Shown here: positions 14,739 through 23,959 of the stretch, piece after piece | Layout of the letters: each line of letters opens with the position of its first letter | How positions within the stretch are numbered: the first letter of the stretch is position 1 | NCBI GenBank assembly: GCA_031255325.1 | Contig: JAIRST010000064.1 | Location: 1-24,953 of the forward strand | Length of the DNA stretch: 24,953 nt | Direction of reading: 5' to 3' | From: Holosporales bacterium | GTDB taxonomy: Bacteria; Pseudomonadota; Alphaproteobacteria; UBA3830; JAIRMZ01 | Program-made: the position numbers and the translations under genes | Notes under the pieces: generated by a model | Seen by the model: only the letters and a program-made list of their open reading frames with translations | Told to the model about the DNA's origin: nothing | Database searches by the model: none

Positions 14739-14778
14739 GGTTTTACACTGTATATATACTTACTTTTGTGTTGGTATA

Positions 14779-15111
14779 CTATATTTTTAGCGATTTCCCG
14801 TCTAAAATAACATTTTTACCGATCTCAAGGTAATCTTGTTTATTGCTGAAATTGAGCTTGCCGTCATCTTGTATATCGGTTTCTATCACCTTGCAGCATC
14901 CTGTAAAGAAATTAATGATGCTCGTTAAAATGCTTTTTCCGCCACTGACATCCTCTGGTGTGTTGAGAGGGGTTAAAATACTTGCTTCTGATATAGGTTG
15001 TGTTGCGTTTTCTTTATACTCTTCAATATAATCTGGATGTAAAGCGTGTACATGCCCTACGGAAAGAAATAGAAAAATGCCACTTATGGTAAAAAGTCGT
15101 GATGGTAACAT
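14779..15111 (-). CDS. Small secreted hypothetical protein
   Basis: 110 residues from the ATG at 15111, which has AAAGGA eight bases upstream on the minus strand. Longer in-frame starts up to 15279 lack a ribosome site and would put AT-coded low-complexity sequence before the signal peptide. The N-terminus MLPSRLFTISGIFLFLSVG ending VHA before LHPDY is a clear Sec signal peptide. The mature part is acidic to neutral with FFTGCCKVIETDIQDDGKLN; the CC pair could form a disulfide. No family is recognised. It borders the candidate origin. Confidence 0.6.
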   Translation of the reverse strand: MLPSRLFTISGIFLFLSVGHVHALHPDYIEEYKENATQPISEASILTPLNTPEDVSGGKSILTSIINFFTGCCKVIETDIQDDGKLNFSNKQDYLEIGKNVILDGKSLKI

Positions 15112-15549
15112 GAGATGTATCCTTTCTTTTTTGTACATAGAGGTATTGTATAATTTAAATATTAAGAAAAGATTAATTAAAAAAATAAAATAGTCTGTTA
15201 ATTTTTTTATGTGAACAAAAATATTGTACTGTTTTGTTGTGATTAATGTACTATATACTCGTAGTTTCAAAAACAACACGAACTCAAAATAGAGATAAGA
15301 TTTTTTGAAATTTTTGTATACGTTAAAGTGTATTGCTTCGTGAGTAATATAGATTTTTAGAGGACAGTCTCCTCATTGTAGAAAAAATAATTCTTTTTAT
15401 ATAAAAGAAAAGATAGATACTTCTTGGCACAATATTCTTAAAAAGTATTAATGGTTTGTGTGGGGTGTTGTAAATAATTTTAATCTTATTAATAAATAAT
15501 TTTCATTTTCGTTTTATATTTACAAATAAAGAATATGTGAGACAGTATC
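15112..15549. other. AT-rich spacer before phaZ
   Basis: Very AT-rich sequence with no gene on either strand. A hairpin GAGGA/TCCTC (15360-15374) with a 5-base loop is visible, without a T-run. It must hold the promoters of phaZ and of the secreted protein, but I cannot place them with confidence. Confidence 0.45.
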
Positions 15550-16800
15550 ATGCTTTACCATTTACATGATCTTAGGGCGCTTGGGGTGATTCCTGCGAGA
15601 TCTTTGGCGGTTGGAACACAAATGGCTCTTTTGTCAGGACCGCTTACTCTTCTTATGAATACTCCTGGGGGACGCCTTACTGAAGGGTATTGCGATATGT
15701 TTGAGCGCTGCACACGCTATACGAAAAAGCCTTCATTCGGTATTTCTTCTATAGAGGTTGATAAAAACATCTACTCCGTTTGTGAAGAAATGATCATGGA
15801 AAAACCATTTTGTCGCTTGCTTCATTTTAAAAAACAAGGACTTCCCTCTGATAAGTATGAACCCAATGTTCTTATTATCGCCCCTATTTCTGGACACTTT
15901 GCAACACTTCTGCGCGATACAGTCAAGCGGATGCTTCCTCTTCATAATGTTTTTATTACAGATTGGATATCAGCATGTGAGGTTCCCTTAAAACACGGAG
16001 TCTTTAGTCTTGACACATATCTGGACTATTTAATCGATTTCCTACGTGCTATAGGACAACGGACGCATGTAATGGCCGTATGCCAACCTGCCGTTCAGGT
16101 CATGGCCATTGCGGCTATCCTTGAGGAAGCGCACGATCCTGTTTGCCCTATCACCATTATACCGATGGGGGGACCTATCGACCCACGCCGTAATCCCACA
16201 TCAGTAAATCGATTTGCGGAAACGTACTCCTTAAAAGATTTTGAAAAAATGCTTGCTCTTGTTCCTTTAGGGCATTCCGGTACAGGGCGACGTGTTTATC
16301 CTGGATTTCTGCAACTCACCGCTTTCCTAAACATGAATCCACAAAATCATATGGGAAAACATATTCAATATTTAGAAGATTGTGTAGCAGGACGAGAAGA
16401 TAAGAAAAAAGTACATACGACATTTTACGATGAATATTTTTCTTTGTTGGATATGGATGGTACGTATTTTCTTGAAACAATCGACCACATTTTTCAACGC
16501 TATACTCTACCACGCGGACTGATGACATACCATGGACATAAAATAGATCTCTGTGCTATTGAAAAAACAGCTCTCCTAACGTTGGAAGGAGAGAAAGACG
16601 ATATTTCTGGTCCCGGGCAGACCTATGCTGCACAAGATTTATGTGCTCGTTTACCCGCATCGAAGAAAGCGCATTATATACAGCCTGGAGTTGGACATTA
16701 CGGCGTATTCTCGGGAAGCCGGTGGCGCCAATCTATCGCCCCAAAAGTCGAAGACTTTATACGTGCCCATGATCCTATATGGAGCGCAGAACATGTTTAA
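15550..16800 (+). CDS. phaZ: Intracellular poly(3-hydroxybutyrate) depolymerase
   Basis: Degrades stored PHB granules to hydroxybutyrate units. The 416 residues and the opening MLYHLHDL match the PhaZ1 family. The catalytic Cys is C178 in MAVCQPAV, the Asp is D350 in EGEKDDIS, and the His is H383 in PGVGHYGVFSGSRWR. All three sit five residues before the Cys183-Asp355-His388 triad known from Cupriavidus PhaZ1. Other family blocks are DWISACEVPLKHGVFSLDTY, IIPMGGPIDPRRNPT and TTFYDEYFSLLDMDGTYFLE. No strong ribosome site precedes the ATG. No PHB synthase gene is in the window, so whether the cell makes its own PHB is unknown. Confidence 0.95.
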   Translation: MLYHLHDLRALGVIPARSLAVGTQMALLSGPLTLLMNTPGGRLTEGYCDMFERCTRYTKKPSFGISSIEVDKNIYSVCEEMIMEKPFCRLLHFKKQGLPSDKYEPNVLIIAPISGHFATLLRDTVKRMLPLHNVFITDWISACEVPLKHGVFSLDTYLDYLIDFLRAIGQRTHVMAVCQPAVQVMAIAAILEEAHDPVCPITIIPMGGPIDPRRNPTSVNRFAETYSLKDFEKMLALVPLGHSGTGRRVYPGFLQLTAFLNMNPQNHMGKHIQYLEDCVAGREDKKKVHTTFYDEYFSLLDMDGTYFLETIDHIFQRYTLPRGLMTYHGHKIDLCAIEKTALLTLEGEKDDISGPGQTYAAQDLCARLPASKKAHYIQPGVGHYGVFSGSRWRQSIAPKVEDFIRAHDPIWSAEHV

Positions 16801-17186
16801 AGACGTAGCGTGAGAGATCGAAATAATTTTATTCCTAGCATGATGGCGCGGATCTGCACAACAGCCGCAACAAAAGAGGAGGTATTTTTTCCTATCTAGA
16901 TGCTAGGCTGCGTCAGTGTTTCTTTTTGAAAAGTGTGTGTTCTATCAGAGGCTGTTTTCTATACAAATTCCGAGTATAGTCTCTTTGCATTCTTCTATTG
17001 CTTCTTGGGGGATGCTATGATACTCAGCTGAATTTACACAGAACCTTTGTCCACAAGTGGATACTTTACTCGCCTATCATAACCATAATTCATTCCACTT
17101 CTCCTTCATTCTTTTTTATATATTGTTTTTAGCGAGACATGTTCTAGAAAATTAAATTATGCCCCAAAGAGCTAATGCTGATGGAT
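16801..17186. other. Spacer between phaZ and miaA
   Basis: 386 bases between convergent genes with no convincing coding frame. CCTAGCAT (16834-16841) and ATGCTAGG (16900-16907) form an 8-bp inverted repeat 58 bases apart, enclosing a 20-codon frame starting MMARICTTAATKEEV. TTGTCCACA at 17047-17055 differs from a DnaA box by one base and is followed by GTGGATAC. Confidence 0.45.
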
Positions 17187-18110
17187 TTACAATTGGAGGG
17201 TCAATAAAGTTTGTACAATATAGTGTTGCGCGCGATTGAGGGTTTCTGAGGCAATAGTATAAGGAATAAGGCAATTTGCCTCAATCTGGTGCTTGAACCA
17301 AGTGTCTTGTCGTTTTGCATAGTGTCGTGTATGCGCTTTAGATGCGGAGATGGCTTCCTCTAAAGAACATTTTCCCATGATGTATTGGTGCAACTCGTGA
17401 AATCCGATTGTTTGAAGGGTGCTTAGAATTTCAGAAGAGAATTTTGAACGTAAAAGTGCTTGTACTTCATCGATAGCACCACGTTCTAAAAATGTTTCAA
17501 ATCTTTTATCGCATGCCGTGTAAAGCTCTGCTCTTGGGGGTGCTATTTTAATAACAAACGCAGATATTCCTTCCGCCATATGGGGCCAAGAGAATAAAGA
17601 ATGTTGTGTCGCTAACTTCACCTCATAGGCGCGCTGCATGCGTTGAGAATCTGTCGACTTTATATAATGTTCTGCTAAAGGATCTAATAATAACAGATCT
17701 TGCCAAAAACGCTCTTTCCCTAAAGAAGCAAACCGTTTCCGAATGATGAAACGTACTTCGTTTGGTATAGGGGGGATATCCCGTATTCCTTTTAATAAAG
17801 CTTTGAAGTATAACCCCGTTCCTCCAACAATAATCGGATAGTGGTGGCGTTTTTGGATCGTGTCGATAAGAGGTATCACACGTTCGCGCCACCAACCAGC
17901 AGAACTATGCTCATTATAGGTCAAAACGCCATATAAATGATGCGGAACGCCTTGCAAATCTCCCTCTGGCATGGCAGATAAGATAGGGAGCTCTTGATAC
18001 AACTGCCCTGAATCTGCATTAATAATCTCTCCGTTCAAAGCCTTTGCAAGAGAGAGTGCCAAAACCGATTTTCCGCTTGCCGTCGGACCCGCAATGATAA
18101 GAGGCTTCAC
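17187..18110 (-). CDS. miaA: tRNA dimethylallyltransferase
   Basis: Adds a dimethylallyl group to A37 of tRNAs that read codons starting with U, the first step toward ms2i6A. Its 307 residues are normal. The P-loop GPTASGKS is at 8-15, then NADSGQLY at 31-38 (most relatives have DSMQ), IIVGGTGLYFKALLKGI, DSQRMQRAYEV, and the C-terminal QTIGFHEL and TRHYAKRQDTWFK. The start is GTG, overlapping the degP stop as GTGA, so it is the last gene of hflK-hflC-degP-miaA. Both tRNA-Ser genes in the window (CGA, GGA) would be expected substrates by codon class. Confidence 0.96.
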   Translation of the reverse strand: MKPLIIAGPTASGKSVLALSLAKALNGEIINADSGQLYQELPILSAMPEGDLQGVPHHLYGVLTYNEHSSAGWWRERVIPLIDTIQKRHHYPIIVGGTGLYFKALLKGIRDIPPIPNEVRFIIRKRFASLGKERFWQDLLLLDPLAEHYIKSTDSQRMQRAYEVKLATQHSLFSWPHMAEGISAFVIKIAPPRAELYTACDKRFETFLERGAIDEVQALLRSKFSSEILSTLQTIGFHELHQYIMGKCSLEEAISASKAHTRHYAKRQDTWFKHQIEANCLIPYTIASETLNRAQHYIVQTLLTLQL

Positions 18111-19684
18111 GCTTTATTTTTTGATTTCCTTGTTTCCTTGACACTTTTCTTTTCTTTGAAAGTCAAGGCACGATAAAAAGAAACCCCATCACGGTATATA
18201 AGAAGTGCCACACTGGGACGTGCTGTTTGTGCTGCATTGATTTTTTTCTCAAACTCTAAAATATTAGCAACAGGATCTTGGTTAACGCGTGTAATCAGAT
18301 CTCCTTGACGCACATCTTTTTCAACAGCATCGCTACTTTTTTTGATACTTGTTATAACAACACCTTGTTTCATTCCAGTGGGTATATCAAAAAGTTGTGC
18401 AAGATCAGGAGAAATCGTACTAACACTCAGCTTTAATGGAGGTATATATTTCCCTTTGGGAGCTTCTGAGATGGGTTTCAACGTTCCTTCATCAGTGTCA
18501 TCTCCTAACTCGTCTCGATCGCCTACTGCAATACTAAGCGTTAGTTCTTTACTCTTTCGAATAACTTTAATCGGGAGCACTTGCCCAATCGGAAGGTCTG
18601 CGACCAACTGTTGCAACTTGCTTCCATTTATGATAGGTTTATCATCAATGGCAATAATAATATCCCCTAATTGCAGTCCTGCGCGTGCCGCGGGAGAGTC
18701 GGAAAAAACACGTACAACTACTCCTCCATGAGCCTTGCCTAGCCCAAGACTTTCTGCCACATCATCTGACAAAGGATCAACGTAAACCCCCAGCCAACCG
18801 CGTTTTACTTTTCCAAATTTACGAAGTTGCTCAACATTCTTGCGCAGCACATTAGACGGAATCGCAAAATTCAAGCCAGAATTGACGCCTGGTTCTGAAA
18901 ACACAGCCGTTATCATGCCAATGATACGACCATCCATCGCAAAAAGAGGTCCTCCAGAGTTGCCTCGGTTTACAGCCGCATCAGTTTGGATATAATCTAT
19001 GCCTCCGATGCTAGCATCAAACCGCATTGGAATATCGCGTGCTTTATGCGAGATGATACCAGCGGTTACACTGCTTCCTAACCCAAAAGGATTCCCGATA
19101 ACAAAAACCCATTCTCCAACACGCGTAACATCGGAGTCTCCCCATGAGATCACAGGAAGCGGCTTCTCAGCATTGACCTTTAATAAAGCTACATCAGAAC
19201 GTTTATCTTTCCCTACTATGCGTGCTTTTAATTCTGTATCATCATAAAAAGTTACTGAAATATCTTCAACATCTGCCACAACATGATAGTTGGTCAAAAT
19301 ATATCCTGCGGAATCGATGATAAAACCAGAGCCCAACGGAGTGGTTTTCCGCAGGTGCTCTCCGCCATTATCGAAAAAATCCCTTAAAATCGTCTCAAGA
19401 TTGGAACTTCCTGGTGGCAAAACGTATTGCACGTCTGGCTTATCGTGCGTAGATTGCTTGGTTGAAATATTGACGACACATGGCAATGCTTGCTTAACAA
19501 TTTCCGTAAACTGAGGAAGCCCCCCTATTGGGGTAGGGGTTTGTGGAGCTGCAGGAGAAGTGGTTGGCGCAGGGGGTTCTCCGGTTGCTCCTTTCTCTGG
19601 AATCGCAATGCTTCCAATAAACAGCCCTACAATTATGCGTTTAGCTATAGACTCTTTGCTCTGCCCCATGAAAGAAAATATCAT
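18107..19684 (-). CDS. degP: Periplasmic serine protease DegP/HtrA
   Basis: A Do-family protease and chaperone handling misfolded envelope proteins. 525 residues. A weak N-terminal signal (IAKRIIVGLFIGSIAIP) is followed by a Pro/Thr-rich linker. The trypsin-like domain holds H134 (TNYHVV), D164 (KRSDVALLKV) and S243 (NRGNSGGPL). Two PDZ domains follow, roughly 295-385 (GWLGVYVDPLSDDVAESLGL, SPAARAGLQLGD) and 415-505 (MKQGVVITSI, VRQGDLITRVN). It ends in a basic tail KKSVKETRKSKNKA. The ATG overlaps the hflC stop as ATGA. Linkage to hflK-hflC, which regulate FtsH, is the standard alphaproteobacterial arrangement. Confidence 0.96.
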   Translation of the reverse strand: MIFSFMGQSKESIAKRIIVGLFIGSIAIPEKGATGEPPAPTTSPAAPQTPTPIGGLPQFTEIVKQALPCVVNISTKQSTHDKPDVQYVLPPGSSNLETILRDFFDNGGEHLRKTTPLGSGFIIDSAGYILTNYHVVADVEDISVTFYDDTELKARIVGKDKRSDVALLKVNAEKPLPVISWGDSDVTRVGEWVFVIGNPFGLGSSVTAGIISHKARDIPMRFDASIGGIDYIQTDAAVNRGNSGGPLFAMDGRIIGMITAVFSEPGVNSGLNFAIPSNVLRKNVEQLRKFGKVKRGWLGVYVDPLSDDVAESLGLGKAHGGVVVRVFSDSPAARAGLQLGDIIIAIDDKPIINGSKLQQLVADLPIGQVLPIKVIRKSKELTLSIAVGDRDELGDDTDEGTLKPISEAPKGKYIPPLKLSVSTISPDLAQLFDIPTGMKQGVVITSIKKSSDAVEKDVRQGDLITRVNQDPVANILEFEKKINAAQTARPSVALLIYRDGVSFYRALTFKEKKSVKETRKSKNKA

Positions 19685-20550
19685 TTCTCACCTTTACTGC
19701 GATTAAAATACCGGAAAAATTGTCCTTTAGGAGAGACAAGAAAAGTGGTTGTCTCTTTGTTAAACGCCCTTTTATAAGCTTCCAGTGACCAATAGAGGGA
19801 AAAAAAATCAGGATCTTGACCGAACGCCTCTGCGTAAATACGGCTTGCTTCGGCATCCCCTTCACCGCGCAAAGTTTGCGCTTTCTGTTCTGCTTCGGCC
19901 GTCATAATGGCACATTCTCGGTTAACTTTTGAGCGAACAACTTCCGCCATTTCGATGCCTTTCGCTCGCAATTCTTTGGCTTCTCGCTCACGCTCGCTAA
20001 TCATGCGATTAAAGATAGCCTCACTATTTTGTGTCGGCAGATCCGTCCGCCGGATACGCACATCAACAACATCTAACCCAAATTTCGAGGCCGCTTGGTT
20101 CACGTCATCCCGAATCTGCTTCATCACATGAGAACGTTGCTCGGAAAGCAGCGTCGACAAAGACAAATTCCCAAGCACACTTCTTAGCTTTCCTAAAATT
20201 GTTGTCGTTAATCGCCGGTGTGCCCCTTCCACATCGTGTACCGTCTGAAAAAACAACAATGGATTGGTGATTTTATAGCAACAAAAAGCATCAACTACCA
20301 CACGGCGTCTGTCTCCTAAAGTAATTTCTAAAGCAGACAAATCAACATCTAAAAGACGCTTATCAAAAAAAGTTGCCTCATCAATAAAAGGCATTTTAAA
20401 ATGCAATCCTGGCTCTGAAACAGCCTTTACCGGTTCTCCGAAACGCACAATAAGAGCTTGTTCTATTTGATGTACACAAAAGAAGCTGCTGGTGGCCAAA
20501 AGAAATAAAACAATTCCTCCAGCAAGACTTAATAAGACAGATTTCCTCAT
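19681..20550 (-). CDS. hflC: HflC, FtsH modulator
   Basis: An SPFH/prohibitin membrane protein that pairs with HflK to surround and modulate the FtsH protease. 289 residues. One N-terminal membrane helix lies at about 6-27 (LLSLAGGIVLFLLATSSFFC), followed by the SPFH domain starting HQIEQALIVRFGEPVKAVSE with PGLHFKMPFID, then VVDVRIRRTDLP and a coiled-coil NRMISEREREAKELRAKGIE. The C-terminus contains EGDAEASRIYAEAFGQDPDF, as in other HflC. The ATG overlaps the hflK stop (ATGA) and has AAGGA just upstream. Confidence 0.96.
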   Translation of the reverse strand: MRKSVLLSLAGGIVLFLLATSSFFCVHQIEQALIVRFGEPVKAVSEPGLHFKMPFIDEATFFDKRLLDVDLSALEITLGDRRRVVVDAFCCYKITNPLLFFQTVHDVEGAHRRLTTTILGKLRSVLGNLSLSTLLSEQRSHVMKQIRDDVNQAASKFGLDVVDVRIRRTDLPTQNSEAIFNRMISEREREAKELRAKGIEMAEVVRSKVNRECAIMTAEAEQKAQTLRGEGDAEASRIYAEAFGQDPDFFSLYWSLEAYKRAFNKETTTFLVSPKGQFFRYFNRSKGEK

Positions 20551-21665
20551 GAGTCCTTCCTTTCTTCTGGTATCCTTCCTTTATCTAGGTCAGATAAGGG
20601 GAAATAGGGTATAATGCTCGACGCATTGGCTGCAGGATCGACCACCACTTTCCGCGCTTTCTCGTAAATATCTCCTAAAGAATCAATAAGCAATCGCTCT
20701 GTCGTAATTTCGGGTGCTTTTTTGTATTGTGCATACACTAAACAAAAAGCTGCCGTAGCACCCTTTGCTTGAGCAATAGTGACCGCCTTTCGCGCCTCTG
20801 CTGCATACAGAATAGACGCCACTTGACCTCGTGTGCGCGCCCGCAAATCACGATCATACGCTTCTGCTTTGTTCACTTCACTCTGCTGATCCGCTTGAGC
20901 CCGTTCCACATCCCGAAAGGCATCTATTACCGCAGCAGGAGGCTCTACGTTTTGCAGCAAGATCTGTACAATTTCAACACCGACATTGTACTCGTCCAGG
21001 ATATCCTGTAAAAGCCTTTGCGCTTTGTCGTTAATAGCAGCGCGTCCTTCCGTTTGGGTATAGGTAATGGGCGTTTGACCAACGATCTCACGCATAACGC
21101 TTTCAGCCGCCGAGCGAATAATATGTTCAGGAGAATGGGTGTTGAATAAAAAATGTTCCACACCATCGTCTTTAACGTGCCACAAGACGCTGAAGCTTAT
21201 GTTGGCGATGTTAGAATCCCCCGTTAAGACTAAATCTTCATCTGATGTTTCATCGGGATTCATTGAAGATTTGGCCCCTATATCAATACGATGCACAGTT
21301 GTTGTTCGCTGTGTAAAGACTGTTTCGATAGGAGCGGGAAGATGATAATGCAATCCCGGAGATGTTGTTCGCACCCACTCTCCAAAACGCAGCACAACAC
21401 CTCGCTCGTCAGGTTCTACCTGATAGATTCCAGATGCCAACCAAAAGAGCCCTCCACCAAGAAAAACAAGGAATAAAAAACCTTTCTTCGCAGGATGACC
21501 TTTAGGACTTTTTCGCTTTAAATCTTTCCAGAAAGAATTCAAAAACCTGTCAAGGTAATGCCAAAAATCACGTACAACCGCTTCCGGATCAAACGATTTC
21601 TTTCGTCCTCTTGGGTCCGGCTCTTCCTGGGAATCGTCTTCCCAAGGATTATCGTTTTTTGTCAT
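20547..21665 (-). CDS. hflK: HflK, FtsH modulator
   Basis: Partner of HflC. 372 residues. A hydrophilic N-terminus (NPWEDDSQEEPDPRG, typical in its NPW start) leads to one membrane helix at about 62-81 (GFLFLVFLGGGLFWLASGIY). The SPFH domain follows: QVEPDERGVVLRFGEWVRT, PGLHYHLPAPIE, and TGDSNIANISFSVLWHVKD. The helical part contains VEPPAAVIDAFRDVERAQAD. The C-terminus is LSDLDKGRIPEERKDS. GAGGG lies 7 bases before the ATG. It is the first gene of the four-gene operon, with 69 bases between it and rsmD, which may belong to the same transcript. Confidence 0.96.
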   Translation of the reverse strand: MTKNDNPWEDDSQEEPDPRGRKKSFDPEAVVRDFWHYLDRFLNSFWKDLKRKSPKGHPAKKGFLFLVFLGGGLFWLASGIYQVEPDERGVVLRFGEWVRTTSPGLHYHLPAPIETVFTQRTTTVHRIDIGAKSSMNPDETSDEDLVLTGDSNIANISFSVLWHVKDDGVEHFLFNTHSPEHIIRSAAESVMREIVGQTPITYTQTEGRAAINDKAQRLLQDILDEYNVGVEIVQILLQNVEPPAAVIDAFRDVERAQADQQSEVNKAEAYDRDLRARTRGQVASILYAAEARKAVTIAQAKGATAAFCLVYAQYKKAPEITTERLLIDSLGDIYEKARKVVVDPAANASSIIPYFPLSDLDKGRIPEERKDS

Positions 21666-21734
21666 ATCATTCCCTCGCCTGAGAAAGATGAGTTTACAGG
21701 ATTTTATGCATACATAAAAGTTACTAATTCCTTG

Positions 21735-22286
21735 TCAGGATACTTTTTGAAGAACCAAAATTTGTGACGATCCTACTTTACGTTCTTTTATAAGGCGCCA
21801 ATCTGAAGGGATACTACTCTTATTGCAACGCTCTGTTTCTAGCACAACCAGTGTATTGGGCATCACCCAAGGAGTGTTCGATAGTGTGGCAAAAATGCGG
21901 CGTCCAAAATCTTTTCTATAGGGGGGATCCAAAAGAACCAAATCCACAGGATTTTTATTTTCTCTGTAAGCAAAAAAATCTCCGGCAATAACAGAGGTTC
22001 GAATTTCCTCCTGCCATGCAGAAAGCGTTTCTTGCAAGCCTTTAATTTTTATAGGGTCTTTTTCGATAAAAGTCACATGTCGAGCGCCACGTGAAAGGGC
22101 TTCTAACCCTAAAGCACCTGTTCCAGAAAACCCATCCAGAACGCAAGGAGCCATTTGGAAATAAAATGGCCCCAGTAAATCGAAGAGTATTTGCCGCACC
22201 CGACCGAGTGTCGGGCGCAGTGTGGATGGACCATGTGGAGCATGCACAACCCGTCCCTTATATTTTCCTGCAATAATTCTAATCAT
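21735..22286 (-). CDS. rsmD: 16S rRNA m2G966 methyltransferase
   Basis: Methylates N2 of G966 in the 30S subunit. 183 residues. It opens MIRIIAGKYKGR with RPTLGRVRQILFDLL, then the SAM motif VLDGFSGTGALGLEALSRGA, FIEKD, and the catalytic DPPY in DLVLLDPPYRKDFG. All these are diagnostic of RsmD. The ATG follows AAGG with very short spacing, so the ribosome site is poor. It points the same way as hflK downstream. Confidence 0.95.
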   Translation of the reverse strand: MIRIIAGKYKGRVVHAPHGPSTLRPTLGRVRQILFDLLGPFYFQMAPCVLDGFSGTGALGLEALSRGARHVTFIEKDPIKIKGLQETLSAWQEEIRTSVIAGDFFAYRENKNPVDLVLLDPPYRKDFGRRIFATLSNTPWVMPNTLVVLETERCNKSSIPSDWRLIKERKVGSSQILVLQKVS

Positions 22287-22642
22287 AACCTTAAAGTATG
22301 GATTAGGATGATGCGCTTATAATGTTTTTGTCGGTTGTCAATCATAAGAGACTCTTTTAGAAGCTTTCTCTATCTAAAGATATCTGCCATCATAGGATGG
22401 GAACGCTATACTGCAAAAGAGCTTTATTGGTAAAAAGAAGGAAGAAGGGGGGTATAGCTTTCTATTTCCGGGATTGCAAAAGGATAGGAAGAGATTTTTC
22501 AGCAGTAACAGAGCAATAGATAATGGGAGTATTTGGGTGTAATTTAGAAAGGGAGTATCTTAGAGACGAATGATAGAATTCCCTTTAACGCGTTTCATAT
22601 TTTGAGTATATCCCAGTAAAGATAGGAAGAAGTAAAGATACT
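22287..22642. other. Spacer between divergent rsmD and folE
   Basis: 356 bases that must hold both promoters. On the minus strand TATAAG with TTGACA only 14 bases before it is the closest thing to a promoter for rsmD. No coding frame, repeat or RNA gene is recognised. Confidence 0.4.
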
Positions 22643-23314
22643 ATGGAACATTCTTTAAAGACGAGTGAGGAAAGAAATTTTTCAGAAGACGTGTCGTATG
22701 ACAATATGGAATCCATAGCTTCTGAGAAATCACATAAGAGGCAGGTACAAACGGAACGGCACATACAAAAGGACTCCATTGAAAAAAGCATTCAAGATAT
22801 TCTTGATGTTTTGGAGCCGGAAGCACAGCGTTTACAAAAAACACCTCATCGCGTAGCGCAATCCTATGAAGAGTTTTTCAAAGGCTATACCCAATCGCCA
22901 GAACAAATTGTGGGTTCAGCGCTTTACGATAGTCCAACAGAGGAAATGGTTCTCCTTTGCGATATCCCATTCACGTCCCATTGCGAACACCACATGATTC
23001 CCATTATTGGCTTCATTCATATTGGATATATTCCGGATGGAAAGATCATCGGCGCCAGCAAATTAGCCCGATTCGTCGATTGTTTTGCATATAGGTTGCA
23101 GTTACAAGAGCGCCTTACGGTGGAAATCGCCACAGTATTGGAACAGATACTTGTACCTAAAGGAGTCGCAACATATGCGATTGCAGAACATTTCTGCATC
23201 TCGCGACGAGGGGTTAAGAAAGCGGGTACAAAATTAATCACCAGGCATTTTTCAGGAATGTTTCGAACGGATTCTTCTTTAAGGGCAGAATTCCTGGATT
23301 CTATTCCCAGATAA
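22643..23314 (+). CDS. folE: GTP cyclohydrolase I
   Basis: Converts GTP to dihydroneopterin triphosphate, first step of folate synthesis. 223 residues. Zinc ligands are C114 and H117 in FTSHCEHH and C185 in EHFCISRRG. Other blocks are LQKTPHRVAQSYEEFFKGY, HIGYIPDGKIIGASKLARFV, LQLQERLTVEIA and VKKAGTKLITRHFSGMF. The first 45 residues are hydrophilic and not part of the core. The ATG at 22643 has only a distant AGGAAG, so an internal start, for example the Met at 22, is possible. folA begins two bases after the stop, so the two form a folate operon. Confidence 0.95.
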   Translation: MEHSLKTSEERNFSEDVSYDNMESIASEKSHKRQVQTERHIQKDSIEKSIQDILDVLEPEAQRLQKTPHRVAQSYEEFFKGYTQSPEQIVGSALYDSPTEEMVLLCDIPFTSHCEHHMIPIIGFIHIGYIPDGKIIGASKLARFVDCFAYRLQLQERLTVEIATVLEQILVPKGVATYAIAEHFCISRRGVKKAGTKLITRHFSGMFRTDSSLRAEFLDSIPR

Positions 23315-23316
23315 TC

Positions 23317-23775
23317 ATGGTCCAACTTATCGCCATTGTGGATAGAGATTGGAGCATAGCGAAAAACAATGCCATTCCGTGGAGTTTTCCAGAGGATCTT
23401 GCGTTTTTCCGGCAGAAAACTGATGGGTCTGTTATTATCATGGGACGGAAAACATTTTTTAGTCTTTCGGAACATCCTCTCCCCGGGAGAAAGAATATCG
23501 TCCTTTCGAAGACTTGCCCAGATATTCCAGGTGCCGAAGTTTTTCCTACACTTGAACAGGCATTGAGTCAATATTCTGATGCCTGGATCATCGGTGGAGC
23601 TATGCTTTACAATTATACCTTGAGACAAAGGTACGTTGACGCGCTATATATTACATACGTGCGGCAAGCTTACGATGGTGACCTTTTCTTGAATGCCAGT
23701 TATTTAAGCGATTTTTCTTTTTATCTTTTGCATGCAACAAGGCAAGCAGACTTTTTGCTAGGATTGAGGTGCTAA
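23317..23775 (+). CDS. folA: Dihydrofolate reductase
   Basis: Reduces dihydrofolate to tetrahydrofolate with NADPH. 152 residues. Key blocks: NNAIPWSFPEDLAFFR with the active-site acid D27 and neighbour E26, IIMGRKTFFSL (cofactor site, about 40-50), LPGRKNIVLS, and AWIIGGAMLYNYTL. Only two bases separate it from folE and no ribosome site is seen, so coupling is likely. In many alphaproteobacteria folA sits with thyA just before hflK; here it is with folE, and no thymidylate synthase is present in the window. Confidence 0.95.
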   Translation: MVQLIAIVDRDWSIAKNNAIPWSFPEDLAFFRQKTDGSVIIMGRKTFFSLSEHPLPGRKNIVLSKTCPDIPGAEVFPTLEQALSQYSDAWIIGGAMLYNYTLRQRYVDALYITYVRQAYDGDLFLNASYLSDFSFYLLHATRQADFLLGLRC

Positions 23776-23959
23776 AACATTCGATCATTGTATAGGAATT
23801 ATACAGATATTGGCTATTCTATAAGTATGCAGGATTTTAGATAGAAGTATATTCTATTAAATTATAAAAAATTCTTGAAATTGGTAAAGGAGTCACAGAC
23901 AATGCATGGTGTAAGTATAATTGTTAGCTCTATTGTACCTACTGTTGCGCGTTCCGGAA

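Noticed and set aside
15112..15279. N-terminal extension of the small secreted protein to 15279
   Set aside because: It would bury the signal peptide, lacks a ribosome site, and is AT-rich low-complexity sequence. The ATG at 15111 has AAAGGA at good spacing.
23017..23628. 203-codon minus-strand frame opposite folE and folA
   Set aside because: Shadow of two well-recognised genes; long only because of their base composition.
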